The notes beneath the pieces are model-generated. The model was not told the origin of the DNA and did no database searches. It saw nothing but the letters and a program-made list of their open reading frames with translations. This document shows positions 42,400-42,440 of a stretch of 42,440 nt of DNA, piece by piece (the first letter of the stretch is position 1; the number at the start of each line of letters is the position of its first letter). The stretch lies in IMG/VR virus record IMGVR_UViG_3300032307_000162, positions 1 to 42,440 of that record; one strand, given 5' to 3'. The translations under genes were made by a program, and so were the position numbers. The stretch comes from a virus.

Positions 42400-42440
42400 T
42401 TCGTATTCTAAGTAATGATATACGCTGGCAATGTAGTCGG

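Overview
The window looks like a contiguous piece of a T4-like (myovirus) phage genome. The main evidence is a family B DNA polymerase of 888 residues (gp43 type), a gp45-like sliding clamp, a T4 RNase H-like 5'-3' exonuclease, a DsbA-like small DNA-binding protein, ThyX, and a block of tail-fibre-type proteins. Promoters near the E. coli sigma-70 consensus (TTGACA, 17 bp, TATAAT) and a small protein resembling a proteobacterial family (BPSL0761-like) suggest a proteobacterial host, probably aquatic. The host cannot be named from sequence alone. I saw no rRNA, tRNA, CRISPR array or insertion sequence.

Layout. Positions 1-12026 (+ strand) carry virion/tail genes: a repeat-rich fibre fragment cut by the window edge, three paralogous large tail proteins sharing an N-terminal domain (with collar, fibre-like and peptidase-G2-like C-termini), a further structural-type protein, and then a promoter followed by small proteins and two pairs of tandem paralogous glycosyltransferase-like genes. 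Three plus-strand genes are preceded by NATAAATA boxes, the T4-type late promoter. From 11980 to 42399 all genes lie on the minus strand and meet the plus-strand block tail to tail. The minus-strand terminator is embedded in the last coding codons of the plus-strand gene.

Minus strand, in transcription order (right to left). (i) 42399-37523: three large low-complexity proteins, ending at a clear terminator. (ii) 37416-33637: DsbA-like protein, DNA polymerase and a short nucleotide-sugar dehydrogenase, behind their own promoter. (iii) 33591-23277: behind a perfect promoter, sliding clamp, a CPA2-type cation/proton antiporter, DpdA (DNA guanine transglycosylase), two oxidoreductases, a QueD-like protein, a GT-B glycosyltransferase, a cupin, a phosphoribosyltransferase and many tiny genes. 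(iv) 23210-16539: behind another promoter, FolE, QueE, a 2OG-oxygenase-like protein, the exonuclease and small unknown proteins. (v) 16464-11980: MoxR ATPase, metallopeptidase-VWA protein and ThyX, with two consensus promoters. Most genes within these groups overlap by ATGA or TAATG, so they form tightly coupled operons.

Biology. FolE, a QueD-like protein, QueE and DpdA together point to replacement of guanines in phage DNA by a 7-deazaguanine derivative, a known anti-restriction strategy. No QueC is visible here, and the QueD-like protein lacks the catalytic cysteine. The final base may therefore not be the usual preQ0 type, or the host supplies steps. The same operon adds a phosphoribosyltransferase that might recycle released guanine, a glycosyltransferase, two dehydrogenases and, most unexpectedly, an ion antiporter between the clamp and DpdA genes.
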